A DNA stretch of 64,000 bases from Clitoria ternatea. Lineage: Eukaryota; Streptophyta; Magnoliopsida; Fabales; Fabaceae. The notes beneath the pieces were generated by a model. That model was not told the origin of the DNA. It searched no databases and saw only the letters and a program-made list of their open reading frames with translations. Every line of letters starts with the position of its first letter. The first letter of the stretch is position 1. Location of the stretch: assembly GCA_037962975.1 (NCBI GenBank), contig CM075671.1, positions 15,547,001 through 15,611,000 of the forward strand, read 5' to 3'. Shown here piece by piece: positions 24,532 through 35,533 of the stretch. Position numbers and translations under genes: made by a program.

Positions 24532-26888
24532 TCAAAGACGAGACACTGCAAAACTAATGTTTATCTTTTTCTTGGACTCCAGATTCTGGGATACCAGAAA
24601 ATCCTTAGCCTTCTCCCTCAATTGAAACTTCTGAATCTTACCAGTTGAATTCTTTGGTATTTCCTTCACAAACTTGACCATTTCTGGAACCATGAAGTGT
24701 GACATATTCTTCCTACAATACTCAATAATATCAGCTTCAGTTACATTATGAGAATTTTTTCCATTCAATACCACAAATGCACAGGGGGTCTCACCCCATT
24801 TTGGGTGTGGCATTGCCACCACAGCAACCTCCAACACACTTGGATGCCTATAAATCACTGACTCCAACTCCACACTACTAATGTTTTCCCCTCCTGAAAT
24901 AATCACATCCTTGCACCTATCTTTTATCTCCAAATACCCATCTTTGTGTATAACACCAATATCCCCAGTGTGAAGCCAACCGTTGCTAAATGCCATTGAG
25001 GTTGATTCAGGGTCTTTGTAATACCCTTTCATTATGCTACTTCCCCTTAACACAATCTCTCCAATTGTCTTTCCATCCCTTGGCACACTCTCCATTGTGT
25101 CCATTTTCTTCACATCCACATCATCAAGACCCAATGTGCTAACACCTTGACGAGCCTTCAATTCAGCTTGTTCACATTTTGGTAGCTTATTCCATTGCTT
25201 TTGCCACTCACACACTAGTGCTGGCCCTGATGCCTCTGTCATACCATATGCATGCGTGACATGAAACCCAAATGACTCAATTTTCTCAAGCAATGGTGCT
25301 GGGGGTGGTGCCCCACCTGTGAGTATCTCCACAGTGGATTTCAATTTGATCCCAATATTGGCTTCTAGAATGATGTTGAACACAATAGGGGCACAGCACA
25401 TGTGTGTTACATGATGCAATGATATGTTCCTGAAAATGTCATAGGCAGAGAACTTTCTGAGGCAAATGTTTGTTCCACCACGTGCAGCCACACCCCATGT
25501 TAAGGTCCACCCGTTGCAATGGAACATTGGTAGTGTCCAAAGGTATATTGGTTTGGTTCCTATTTCCCAGCTTAATAGTTGGCCAAGGGTGCTAAGGTAA
25601 GCTCCCCTATGGCTGTAGACAACTCCTTTGGGTGCTGAAGTTGTCCCTGATGTGTAATTCAAAGTAATTGGGGCCCACTCATCATTGATTTTCTCTGGAA
25701 CAAAGTTTGGGTCACCTTTTTGGACTAATTGCTCATATTCTAACTCACCAAATTTGATGCCGGTGGGTGAGTTTATGTCATCAATGAGAATGATGAGCGG
25801 GTAAGGTAAATGGGATTTTGGGGCTGAACCTTTGAGCAACCCAAGGGCTTCCTTTACCTTTGGGACATATTCATAGTCCACAAACAAGACTCTGGCTTCA
25901 GAATGTTGGAGAATTGTGGCTATGTTGTTGGCATCCAAACGGGTATTGATGGTGTTCAGCACTGCACCTGCCATAGGCACTGCAAAGTGCATCTCGTACA
26001 AAGCTGGAATGTTAGGGGCCACCACTGACACCTGAGCAACCAATAACCAGTTGTCACACATATGCACACCAAGTTACCAATTTTTTCATTGCAGAGATAT
26101 TGAATAATATGCTATGCATGCATGATGATCAACCGCAAACAATAGTCTAATCCTACTTATGAGATAGATTGGTTAGATGGATTAGAAAACAAATTTTTAG
26201 TAAGCATTTTAGATACTATTTCACTTCAGAAAATATTTCTTTTTGTCATCATCTATATTCACTTCTAATTACAAAATTCACTTTATATTCTATTTTTAGA
26301 AATTTGCACACTCGAAAATTTTTATTCTTATTTTTACTTTCTTCTACAAACTTAAAAAAACAAAAATATATATATGATCACAGCTAATTAAAACAAAACA
26401 TCATTTTTTTTCTATTCAAGCTCAACATGACAAAAATTTTCATACTAAATTTCAAGCAGTTTAAAAACATCATTTTTTTTTTATGTTTAGGTCCTAGTTG
26501 CTTTGACCAACTTTAAGAAAAAGATTTCACTGTTAAATGGAATTTTGGTTGTTTCAAACTACATGAAGGATCAATATTAACTTTTATATTTTTCTATTTT
26601 TATAAATTCGTTTCTTCAACTGCGAACGAAACAAATTGGTTTCTTAAGGAATAATGAGAAATTGAAATTGAATTAAAGTTTTAGACTTACAACATGATTT
26701 GTGGCAATATTGAGGGCGCGCAAAGAGAAGGCAAGGCGACAGCAACGGTGAAAAGTTTGTTGCCAAGTGAAACGGGTTCCTTCATAGATGATAGAGGTAT
26801 GATCAGCATAGGATTTGGCAGCCCTGGTCAAGAAAGTAAGAGGGGTGAGGGTCGTATAGTTTGCTTCGTACTTTGGAAGGTTATCCAT
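24532..26888 (-). CDS. peroxisomal acyl-activating enzyme (AAE1-like acyl-CoA synthetase)
   Basis: Two exons: 26888-26691 (66 codons, ATG 26886-26888) and 26031-24532, separated by a 659-bp intron with donor GTAAGT and acceptor CAG; 565 residues, normal for the family. Family reaction: ATP-dependent activation of a carboxylic acid to acyl-AMP, then to acyl-CoA. Seen: AMP-binding loop YTSGTTSAPKGV (about residues 192-203), YGMTEASG, hinge region GWLHTGDIGV...KDVIISGGENISS, and the C-terminal catalytic Lys in STGKIQK. The protein ends SRL, a type 1 peroxisomal targeting signal. The substrate is not readable from sequence; relatives include butyrate- and benzoate-CoA ligases and enzymes of unknown substrate. 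No break is seen. The longer reading from an ATG at 26067 is intron sequence. Confidence 0.93.
26032..26690 (-). other. intron of the acyl-activating enzyme gene, with a MITE-like copy
   Basis: GT-AG intron, AT-rich. About 26480-26645 resembles sequence at 27298-27455 and 55487-55642 and may be a copy of the same short non-autonomous transposon. Confidence 0.6.
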
Positions 26889-27849
26889 TATTAGTTATAT
26901 GTTAGCAATAAGAGAACGATATGACTCTGTGAAGGAAGATACATATATATAGGAAAGTGATGATAACAATGTTTGTGGTTTTGACATGAGTTTCAGGTCT
27001 AGTTTGGTTATCACTTGCCAAATAGTTCAATAATATGTCTTTCACTTGCTGAATGCTTTTCATTTTTGTGGTCTGTTTTTCTGTTAGGTAACTTCGATAC
27101 CAAATTGGAAATTGGGTACACAGCCTAATCCCATGCAAGATTGTCAACTAATGCCTTAGCATTTAATGACTCGTAGCTAACTTCCTAATATATATTTTTG
27201 ATGACATAAATATATCCTTTTATTTATATAATTATAAATCACCAAATGCAATTTATTATCCAGCAAAATTACTCGTCTCAACTCAAAAACTCAATGTCTA
27301 AGGGATCGTTTGTTTACCAACCAAAAAACAATTCTTACAGTTAAATAAAGTTTTGATTATTTTAAACGATATGAATGATCAATATTAACTTTTAGATTTT
27401 TTTTATTTTCATAATTTCGTTTCCCCAACTACAAACCAAACGAGCACTAAATCCATTCCAAATGCCACACACATTCATCTCATTTTAAAGAAAGATTTGC
27501 AATGATAATATAAGTAAGGACAACCCCGTATACCGCATACCTATACCACGTTAATTATTGGTAATTATAATTCAAACATTAGGAAAAAAATATCAGGAGA
27601 GATGCTTATATTTTTTAAAAAAAAACGTCAACACTAGGAAACCTCAATCACTTTGGACCTGTTTTCTTATGCGTGCCAAAATTTGAGTTGTCTACTTCTT
27701 GTTTCTTACTTGGTACGTAGCAACATCAAATGGAAAATATATCTATTTTATGTAAAATTAAGGAGGGTATCTATTGAGCTGGACCAGTGATAGTTGGTAA
27801 TATTAGCCAAAATTATGGACAGAATGTCAAATTTAATTCTCGCCAAGTT
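26889..27849. other. upstream region of the acyl-activating enzyme gene
   Basis: Contains the likely promoter and 5' leader for the minus-strand gene; the run TATATATA at about 26942-26949 is 54-61 bp upstream of the ATG and is the best TATA candidate, although a core that close leaves only a very short leader. A MITE-like repeat lies at about 27298-27455. No other gene seen. Confidence 0.45.
27298..27455. repeat. short MITE-like repeat (family of about four copies)
   Basis: Imperfect inverted ends: GGGATCGTTTGTTT at the left and AACCAAACGAGCACTAAA at the right, with an AT-rich middle. Similar stretches occur at about 26480-26645, 38065-38200 and, in the other orientation, 55487-55642. The family resembles hAT- or CACTA-type MITEs; the class is not settled. 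Confidence 0.45.
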
Positions 27850-28141
27850 TTAATTATAAAACTGTTTTTTTCTTCTATTTTTAAAATTTATAAAAGTTGT
27901 TTGGAGTATGTCCCAAAACTTAGCAACACCACGGCAAAGATTAGAGCTACCAAGTCTATGTCTCCTAATTTGGATTAAATCCTTACCACAAGCATACTTT
28001 GATCTTAAAACTATAGCCCATAGAGAATATTTTTCATTAACCATTCCCCATCCAACCTTCATCATGCATGCATGAAATCCTAACCCACAGACAAGGAACT
28101 CACCTTCCAACTAAACCCTTTCATCAAAAAGTGGTACCAAG

Positions 28142-28402
28142 TGTTCACACACAGAACTTGAAACACAAAACCCTAGGAAAATACTCCTAAGAATTAGGTC
28201 AATTAATCTTTATAATGTGTCACTTAGGTTACAATATGAGTCTATAGGCCGTATTTATACACTTATGAAGTAAAAAGGAAAATGCATGCCCAAGTCTGGT
28301 AAGGGAGATAATCACTTCTGATGGGATAATGGAGAATCATTATCTGTTAAATTAAAGGGATGAGGGGGTAGCGTGGGGTCCCTTCTGACCAGGGAGGGAA
28401 CA
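28142..28402 (-). repeat. LTR (3' in element orientation) of the non-autonomous element
   Basis: Direct repeat of 34271-34530 with TG...CA ends, directly preceded by CCAAG. It contains TATTTATAC near 28252. Confidence 0.88.
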
Positions 28403-29170
28403 TGAGCCCCCTAGTCACGAGCTCTGGGCGTAGAGCCAAGCGAAATAGCTAAGTGCCAAGGTGAGACACCTCCATGTTGGGTGCTGAGCGAAGATTCGTC
28501 TTGAGGATGTATGAGCCGATGTCGATTGATTAAGCCCGAGCGAATCGGGTAACCAATTCTGAGTAGCTGTATACCAAACGATTTCTGGTCTTGAACTTTT
28601 GTTGTTTCTTCGTGAGATGAGCTGAGTCATACTTGTCTCATTTGTTATCGTGGTGGGCCTCATAAAAAACCTCTCGGGGGAAAACCCAGTGGGAAAAACC
28701 CTTCGAGTAGGAAAAAGAGTGCCCTTATTACATTCAACGCTAATATATTTTACTATTTTGGCAGGCCTCATTAAAACCTCTCGGGGCAAAACCCAGTGGA
28801 AAAAACCCCTCGAGTAGGAAAAAGAGTGTCTCTGTTACATTTGACTATAATATACAATTAAATGATATGTGTTTCCAAGTCGGTATGCTCATTTACTGAT
28901 GATGTCTCTCAACCAGTGTGGGTCTTCCCATTTGACTGTTAGCTTTAGATCTCTCTTTTGAAAGTGTCGTGGTGGTCCGAGTGGTGTTTCTTCCTCGTCG
29001 TGCGATGTTCTTCTAAGGAAGGGTCTCCTGATTTTGTCACGGGAATTTGTAGTTGGAGCGACGTTGTGCTTGCGTATTTTTAAGTTTTGAGAATCGTTTC
29101 CAGGGCAAGCATAAACGGGAACCAACCCCTCGAACGAGGTTTCCCTGGTGTCGACTGATGGATTGTCGTT
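28403..29170. other. non-coding interior with a duplicated segment of about 98 bp
   Basis: The stretch starting at GCCTCAT near 28657 is repeated starting near 28765: CTCTCGGGG, AAACCCAGTGG, TCGAGTAGGAAAAAGAGTG appear in both. No protein recognised on either strand. Confidence 0.6.
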
Positions 29171-29195
29171 GATTTCAAATGAGTGAATCCAAAGT

Positions 29196-29340
29196 GAGTG
29201 ACTCTGAATGAATGATTGACTCTGAATGAGCGATTGACTCTAAATGAGTGATTGACTCCGAATGAGTGTCTTTGAATGAGTGATTGACTTCGAATGAGCA
29301 ATTGACTCTGAATGAGTGGTTGACTCTGAATGAACGATTC
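29196..29340. repeat. 18-bp tandem array
   Basis: About eight or nine imperfect copies of GACTCTGAATGAGTGATT. The periodic reading frames across it are a by-product of the repeat, not a gene. Confidence 0.8.
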
Positions 29341-29556
29341 TGAGTGAGGTAGGGCTTGGTCCTGTCACATGGGAAGTTCCGTCGCTTGGAGCCCCCTCGT
29401 TATATTTGGCAAAAGTGTGTGCGTATTACTTGAGTCTTCTGTTTCTTCAACGTATGTGAGTCATTCACTGAGTAAGCGTATGTTACTCAGGTCTTAGCGT
29501 ATTGGGCTTCATGTTACTTACTGTAATGCGGGTTTTTGAAATGGCTAATAACTTAT

Positions 29557-29846
29557 GCTCGGGCTTATCTTCAAGGTTGCCGAGAGCTCGTGCTCGGGAT
29601 TGTCTTCAAAATTACCGAGTGCTCATGCTCAGGCTTGTCTTCAAGATTGTCGAGAGCTCGTGCTCGGGCTTATCTTCAAAGTTTCTGAGAGCTCATGCTC
29701 GGGCTTGTCTCTAAAATTACCGAGGGCTCGTGCTCGAGCTTGTCTTCAAGGTTTCCAAGAGCTCGTGCTCGGGCTTGTCTTCAAAATTGTCGAGGGCTCA
29801 TGCTCGGGCTTATATTCAAAATTGTCGAGAGCTCGTGCTCGGGCTT
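29557..29846. repeat. 35-bp tandem array, eight copies
   Basis: The start GCTCGGG-like recurs every 35 bp from 29557 to 29837. Each unit contains TCTTCAA and GAG-GCTC-TGCTC text. Long overlapping reading frames here arise from the repeat. Confidence 0.9.
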
Positions 29847-29879
29847 TGAGTACTTGATCATATTTTGGTTTCATGATGT

Positions 29880-30865
29880 AATTGTCGAGGGATCGACTCC
29901 GCGCTCAGACTTTTCGTAATACCTGAATGAATTCAAGCCTTCAAGATGTGTGCCGAGTGAACGATTCCGAGCTCGGGCTTTTCGTATACATGAATGAATT
30001 CAAGCCTTCAAAGCGTGTGCCGAGGGATCGATTCAGACCTCAGACTTTTTAAATTTGAAACGGTTTTTCAAGACTTCAAACGTGTGCTGAGGGATCGATT
30101 CTGTACTCAGGCTTTACTTGAACGAATCTAAGCCTTTAAAACATGTGCCGAGGGATCGATTCCGCGTTCGGGCTTTACTTGAACGGATTCAAGCCTTCAA
30201 AACATGTGCTGAGGGATCGATTCTACGCTCAGGCTTTACTTGAACGGATTCAAGCCTTCAAAACATATGCCGAGGGATCGATTCTACGCTCGGGCTTTAC
30301 TTAAATGGATTCAAGCCTTCAAAACGTGTGTCGAGGGATTGATTCCGCGCTTGGGCTTTACTTGAACGGATTTAAGCCTTCAAAACATATGCCGAGGGAT
30401 CGATTCCGCGCTCGGGCTTTACTTGAACAGATTCAAGCCTTCAAAACGTGTGTCGAGAGATTGATTCCGCGCTCGGGCTTTACTTGAACGAATCCAAGCC
30501 TTCAAAACGTGTACCGAGGGATCGATTCCGTGCTCAAGATTTACTTGAACGGATTCAAGACTTCATAACATGTACCGAGGGATCGATTCCGCATTCGGGC
30601 TTTACTTGAACGAATTCAAGCCTTCAAAACATGTGCCGAGGGATCGATTTCGTGCTTGGGCTTTACTTGAGCAAATTCAAGCCTTCAAAACGTATGCCAA
30701 GGGATCAATTCCACGCTCGGACTTTTCGTATACTTGAACGAATTCAAGCCTTCAAATCGTGTGCCGAGTGGACAGTTCCGAGCTTGGGCTTTTCGTATAC
30801 TTGAATGAATTCAAGCCTTCAAAGTGTATGTCGAGGGATCGATTCTGCGCTAGGACTTTTGATAT
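29880..30865. repeat. 61-bp tandem array, about 15 copies
   Basis: The element GAACGGATTCAAGCC recurs at 30120, 30181, 30242, 30303, 30364, 30425, 30486, 30547, 30608 and 30669, exactly every 61 bp; units at each edge are longer (about 65-68 bp, with CTTTTCGTATA inserted). Each unit contains CGAGGGATCGATTC and GCTCGGGCTT. The last motif is shared with the 35-bp array, so the two probably have a common origin. A 61-bp period is not a multiple of three, so it is not coding. Confidence 0.92.
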
Positions 30866-32233
30866 GCTCTGTTTCTTGACTGAGTGACATTTACCGCGTA
30901 ATCTTGGAAATCCAAAGTACATGTCTCAGTGTGTGTTCTCTTGTCTATTAAGTGGTTTGTAGCTTTGTCTCGACTTATGATAAGGAAATTGTTATACTGG
31001 CCAAGATTTTTAATAATAATTCTTCAAACATTCTTTAAGTATTCTTCAAACTTTTAATCTTGATGATGAGGTTGATAACAAAGCATAGGAGCCACAGGGA
31101 CATCAAAGAGGTGTAGATGATGAATTGCTAAGGAGCTTCGACCTGCAAACTTGAGAAAATATAAAAGAATATATAGATAATTTTTTAGTGTAGGTATTGG
31201 TCATGGTGTAACATTATTCCATTACTCTTTGCTTCAGCGGGACTCAGAGGCCAAGCTCTGACCTTCGTCAGGTCAATGATCTCCACGTAGTTACGCATAC
31301 TGCTTAGTTACGTGTATGGTTTTCTTCAATAAGAATGGAAACATTCTTGAAGTCAAGTTCAACTATTCAATGCTTCAAATTGAAGTCCTGGAAACCTTGG
31401 AGTTCACCTCTGATATGAATAGAATGTTGGTAGTAGTGAGGGGTAGTCTAAATGGAAAGATCCCTCTTGCTTTAATTCTTAATGAGGATGTTGTTGCTCG
31501 GGAAGTCACTTCTAAGAGTGGTTCGGTCAAAATTGCTTCAGATTTACCATACCAGCGGAGTTCTAGTCTTGATAGCATGGAGAAACAACAAGTTCTGAAA
31601 TGAGTCACTACTGCCTTCCTTGTGTTGAACAGGTTGTTGCAAGTGGACCAAAAGATGAATTCTAAAATTGCTGACCAGTTGAAAGGATGAAGCATCCTTC
31701 ATCTCTTCCTCAAGCTACATAGCATTGTCATTTGCAACTACATCTTTCGTGTTTAATTCAAAGCTCCCAAGGGACATGACAAATGCTCGAGCAAGTTCAT
31801 CATCTTCTTGGGTGTCCTTCGGATACGAGAACAACCACTCTGTCGCCTACTCTACACTATTTTGGACCTGACTTACCTCAAAGCCTCTTCGGCTCTGGTT
31901 CCAGTAAAGCCCATTTCTAGAATGGTTGAAATAGTTGCTTCATTAGGAGGCGGTCCTGTAAGGCGAGCACCACCAGTGCTGATTGCTTTTCTTTCTTCCA
32001 CATGGCTTATTCGCGTGATCTTTGGCGTACAAGATTATGGATGTGTCCCAGGTCTATGACATTGTGCCCTCGGGTTCAAAAAAAAAATGTCTTAACGTTG
32101 ATCCTGCAGCTAGAATTTTAATTGTGAGTTATCGTGAGTTAGCAAAGAAAGGAAGGTGTGTTGGGTTGACACATGCCCTTCACCTAGGTCATACGAAATT
32201 CCCCGCTACTCTTCCCTTTATTACTTCAATATA
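30866..32233. other. non-coding interior of the LTR element
   Basis: A 95-codon plus-strand frame (31316-31603) and a 106-codon minus frame overlap here, but neither resembles a family I know. They could be remnants of a captured host gene or chance. Confidence 0.35.
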
Positions 32234-33065
32234 TATCATTATGACTAAACACCCCAGTTAGTCCCTCACTCCAATAGAGTCAGACACTTAGGTCCTCCAA
32301 TTAATAAGTGAGTCCCGTTAGTCCTCCACGTCCGTCATCGTCAGACAAATAGATCCCCGCCGTTAATGAAGTGTTAACGTCCGTCAGAGTCAGCTGACGT
32401 GGATCGTTAAATTCCAACAGGGATGCCACGTCAAAGTCGACGAGGATCTATTTGTCCGATGATGACAGACGTGGAGGACTAACGAGACTCATTAACTGAA
32501 GGACCTAAGTGTCCGACTCTATTGGGGTCAGGGACTAAGTGGGGGTGTTTACGTAACCTTGATAGTTATGACAATGCTATCAGCAATAGAACCAACTTGG
32601 TTTCACTTCCTTGGAATAGAAGAGTTAAGACTCTGATAACCTTGATAGTTATTGAAATAGAAGAGTTTGGCAAAACTTATATAATTTGTGTTAAATAACT
32701 TTTAAAGAATATATATTATAGTTATATGGAAGGTTAAATATTTTGAGTAAACACCCCCACTTAGTCCCTGACCCCAACAGAGTCGGACACTTAGGTCCTC
32801 CAGTTAATGAGTCTCGTTAGTCCTCCATGTCCGTCATCGTCGAACAAATAGATCCTCGCTGACTCTGACGTGGCATTCCTGTTGGAATTTAACGATCCAT
32901 GTCAACTGACTCTGACGGACGTTAACACTTCATTAACGGCAGGGATCTATTTATCCGACGATGATGAACGTGGAGGACTGACGGGACTCACTTATTAATT
33001 GGAGGACCTAAGTGCCCGACTCTGTTAGAGTGAGGGACTAACTGGGGTGTTTAGTCTATCATTAT
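32234..33065. mobile_element. 814-bp palindromic foldback transposon with 9-bp TSD
   Basis: Element 32243-33056 begins GACTAAACACCCCAGTTAG and ends with its inverse. TATCATTAT flanks both sides (32234-32242 and 33057-33065). It consists of two 310-bp units (32243-32552 and 32747-33056) that are reverse complements of one another, around a 194-bp centre; each unit is also internally a near-palindrome. A 9-bp target duplication fits the Mutator superfamily. No coding capacity. Confidence 0.9.
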
Positions 33066-34270
33066 AGATCTAGCGTCATGGCCCACCCTCGTACAACATT
33101 TGTAGTACGAGATATCAATGATTGATTCTTTATCAGAGTATGAAAATTAAAATCGAGCCAACCCAATTCGGTCAATTAATTAACATGTATATGACGAATA
33201 AGAACCAAAATATAGGGGAATAATAAATTGAAGAGCAATTATCGTCCACAATAGCACATGTGCAAACCCGCTTAGTAAAATCGACGCTACGGATAATCAC
33301 AAGGAAAATTGAATTTCAGAATTATAGGATAAAATTTTAGGCAACCCCGTATTTTTATTTGGTATTTATCAATTAGACCTTAGCCACAATGATTAATCAG
33401 GGCCCTGCAAAGTGAGAAAGGAGATAAGGACCAGGAACGGAAGCAGGATATTACCGAGCCATAACCGCGAATTTTAATCTTCTAATATCGCTTGTTTTGC
33501 AAACAGGATTATATTTGATTTTGCTTTTACATCTTCTAACATAATTAATACGCAATCGATTGCAAGCGTTATGCTAATAGATAACTTCAAATTTATAAGG
33601 GTATGATTGGAAAAATGAGAATAAAGTTTATACTCCAAAAATGTTTGGCCCAATGCATAATGCTTTATAGATTCAATTCTCACTGTTAATAATTTCTCTT
33701 ACTACTAAGCAATTCTAAAATCTATTTCCAGCCTCTCTTAACGCATCCAATTGCCCAATGGAATTGATCACCCTGACGCGCATGGGAATTACTGAACATG
33801 TTATCGCTAACGCCAAAGAGAGCAAGGATTTCAAGGAAACAGACTTTTTATTCAGGACAAGATTTATATTAGCATATTAGGAATATAGATTGGCGTTTTT
33901 TCCTGTAGCCACTACTGAAAACAATTATCATTAATTGTCACACGGTTAGGAGGCCCCTCGTATATGGGTGATTTATGGACAATAAAAGAATATTAAATGG
34001 AGTCATCCCAAAATATTTTGGGATTAAAAGGTTTTGAAAAGCTAGTGAAAATTAAAAATATGAAGGTACTTATCTAGAGGGAGTATAGATCATAGAGTTT
34101 CACGTCACGATTCTTCAAGCGTTCCAGATGTTGGTTCAACTATGAGGTAAATGATGACAGGAATAGTGTGGGCGGAGATCTCTTTGTGTCCCCGGAACCG
34201 ATTAGCTCTTCTAGGTTTTAAGATTTGTGAGTGGGAACCGTTTTACCAGGCCCCGCGGTGGGCGCCAAAA
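33066..34270. other. 5' part of the non-autonomous LTR element interior
   Basis: Read on minus, this follows the primer-binding site. No gag or other gene recognised. Confidence 0.5.
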
Positions 34271-34530
34271 TGTTCACACACAGAGTTTGAAACACAAAAC
34301 CCTAGAAAAATACTCCTAGGAATTAGGTCTATTAATCTCTATAATGTGTCACTTAGGTTACAATATGAGCATATAGGTCGTATTTATACACTTGTGAAGT
34401 AAAAAGGGAAATACAGGCCCAAGTCTGGTAAGGGAGATAATCGTTTCTGGTGGGATAATAGAGAATCATTATCTGCTAAATTAAAGGTATGAGGGGTAGC
34501 ATAGGGCCCCTTCTGACCAGGGAGGGAACA
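34271..34530 (-). repeat. LTR (5' in element orientation) of the non-autonomous element
   Basis: Direct repeat of 28142-28402, followed by the TSD CCAAG. TATTTATAC occurs near 34380. Next to it inside is the putative primer-binding site with GGCGCC. Confidence 0.88.
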
Positions 34531-35533
34531 CCAAGTATTTTGCTAAATTCGTCGTTCTTTGGAGACCAAGCCCATTACTATTTCTCTCTTTGGTTATCTT
34601 GGAAAAGAATATTTTAGACTTCTTAAAGTTAACAACTTGACCCAAGCACCTTGACATTACCTACAGTTAAGAATCTTTGGCTTCTATAAATAAAATTAAA
34701 TCATCTCTAAAAGCTAGATGAGATAAAAGAGGACCCCCTCTACTAATTTTGATCAGCATTTAATACTTTGTCTCCACTACCACACTGATCAATTGAGAGA
34801 ATATGTTCATGCATAGAACAAAAAAGTATAGCGAGAGGATCCCTTTGCCTAATTCCTCTAGATATGGAAAGAAAGGTGTCAAGAATTCTCCATTTCAAAG
34901 CACTCTCATAGTAGAAGATGACATACACCACCACACAAGATAGATAAAATCATTAGGAAAGTCAATATCAATAAAGGTTTCTCTCACAAACTCTTGATTC
35001 AAACGGTTATACGTCTTCTCCAAATCAAGTTTAATATCCATGATCCCCTTTCCACTTCATCCATTCTTCATAGTATGAATAACTTATTATGTTATGACAA
35101 TGTTATCACTCCCTTGCCTCCCTGAAATAAAGCTACATTGCATAGGACTCACCAAAGTACTTACAAATGGGGTTTCAAATGGTTCGTCAAAATCTTTGTA
35201 ATAGCCTTGGTAAAATACATTACAAAGAGAAATAGGACGAAGTTGTCGCATGTTAATCACTTCATCAACCTTGGGTATTGATGCAATCTATGTATCATTA
35301 ATAAGTTCAACCTTGTTAGGGTCCTTAAACACCTCTTGAGCAAGTCTACAAATGTGAAGGACCACCGCCTCCCATTAGGATTGGTAAAACATTGTTTGAA
35401 AACTATCACTCCCTGGATTTTTGAAGTTTCCTATGAGAAATCGCATTCTTAATCTTTTTTGGTGATGGAACGTCATCCAATCAAGCGAGATCCTCCTTAT
35501 GGAATCATAGAAAATTATGAATTAGGGGGAATA

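Larger units (their letters stand above)
28142..34530 (-). mobile_element. non-autonomous LTR retrotransposon with tandem arrays, TSD CCAAG
   Basis: Bounded by short LTRs 28142-28402 (261 bp) and 34271-34530 (260 bp), both TGTTCACACACAG...GGGAGGGAACA, with target duplication CCAAG at 28137-28141 and 34531-34535. Inside the right LTR, on minus, TGGCGCCCACC is a likely primer-binding site (about 34257-34267); inside the left LTR, on minus, TAGGGGGCTCA is a polypurine tract (about 28403-28413). So the element reads on minus. No gag, RT or integrase is recognisable in 6.4 kb. A hand count gives about 22 differences in 260 bp between LTRs (about 8%), older than the gypsy element. Tandem arrays near the 3' end recall Tat/Ogre-type gypsy elements (inference). 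Confidence 0.88.
27850..35530 (-). mobile_element. LINE (non-LTR retrotransposon) remnant, split by an LTR element
   Basis: Two separated pieces on minus. Right piece 34536-35530: RT text including LINETYIASIPKVDEVI, LRPISLCNVFYQ, QCSFISGRQGSDNI, DIKLDLEKTYNRLNQEF and, after a gap, SRGIRQRDPLA, with many stops and frameshifts. Left piece 27850-28141: the post-RT region (KVGWGMVNEKYSLWAIVLRSKY). The reading order right to left fits one minus-strand LINE interrupted by the insertion at 28142-34530. The catalytic FADD-like box is not found intact. Inactive and old. Confidence 0.8.

Noticed and set aside
26032..26067. ATG at 26067 as the start of the acyl-activating enzyme
   Set aside because: The 12 codons before Val are intron; splicing from exon 1 (26691-26888) restores the family's N-terminus.
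29502..29919. Overlapping frames rich in Arg, Ala, Ser and Leu
   Set aside because: Produced by the 35-bp tandem repeat; all frames show the same period and no start or homology supports a gene.
29557..30865. Array resembling CRISPR repeats
   Set aside because: Units are contiguous with no unique spacers, and the DNA is from a plant nucleus.
31316..31695. Opposed 95- and 106-codon frames in the LTR element
   Set aside because: No family match and mutual overlap; noted only as a possible captured fragment.
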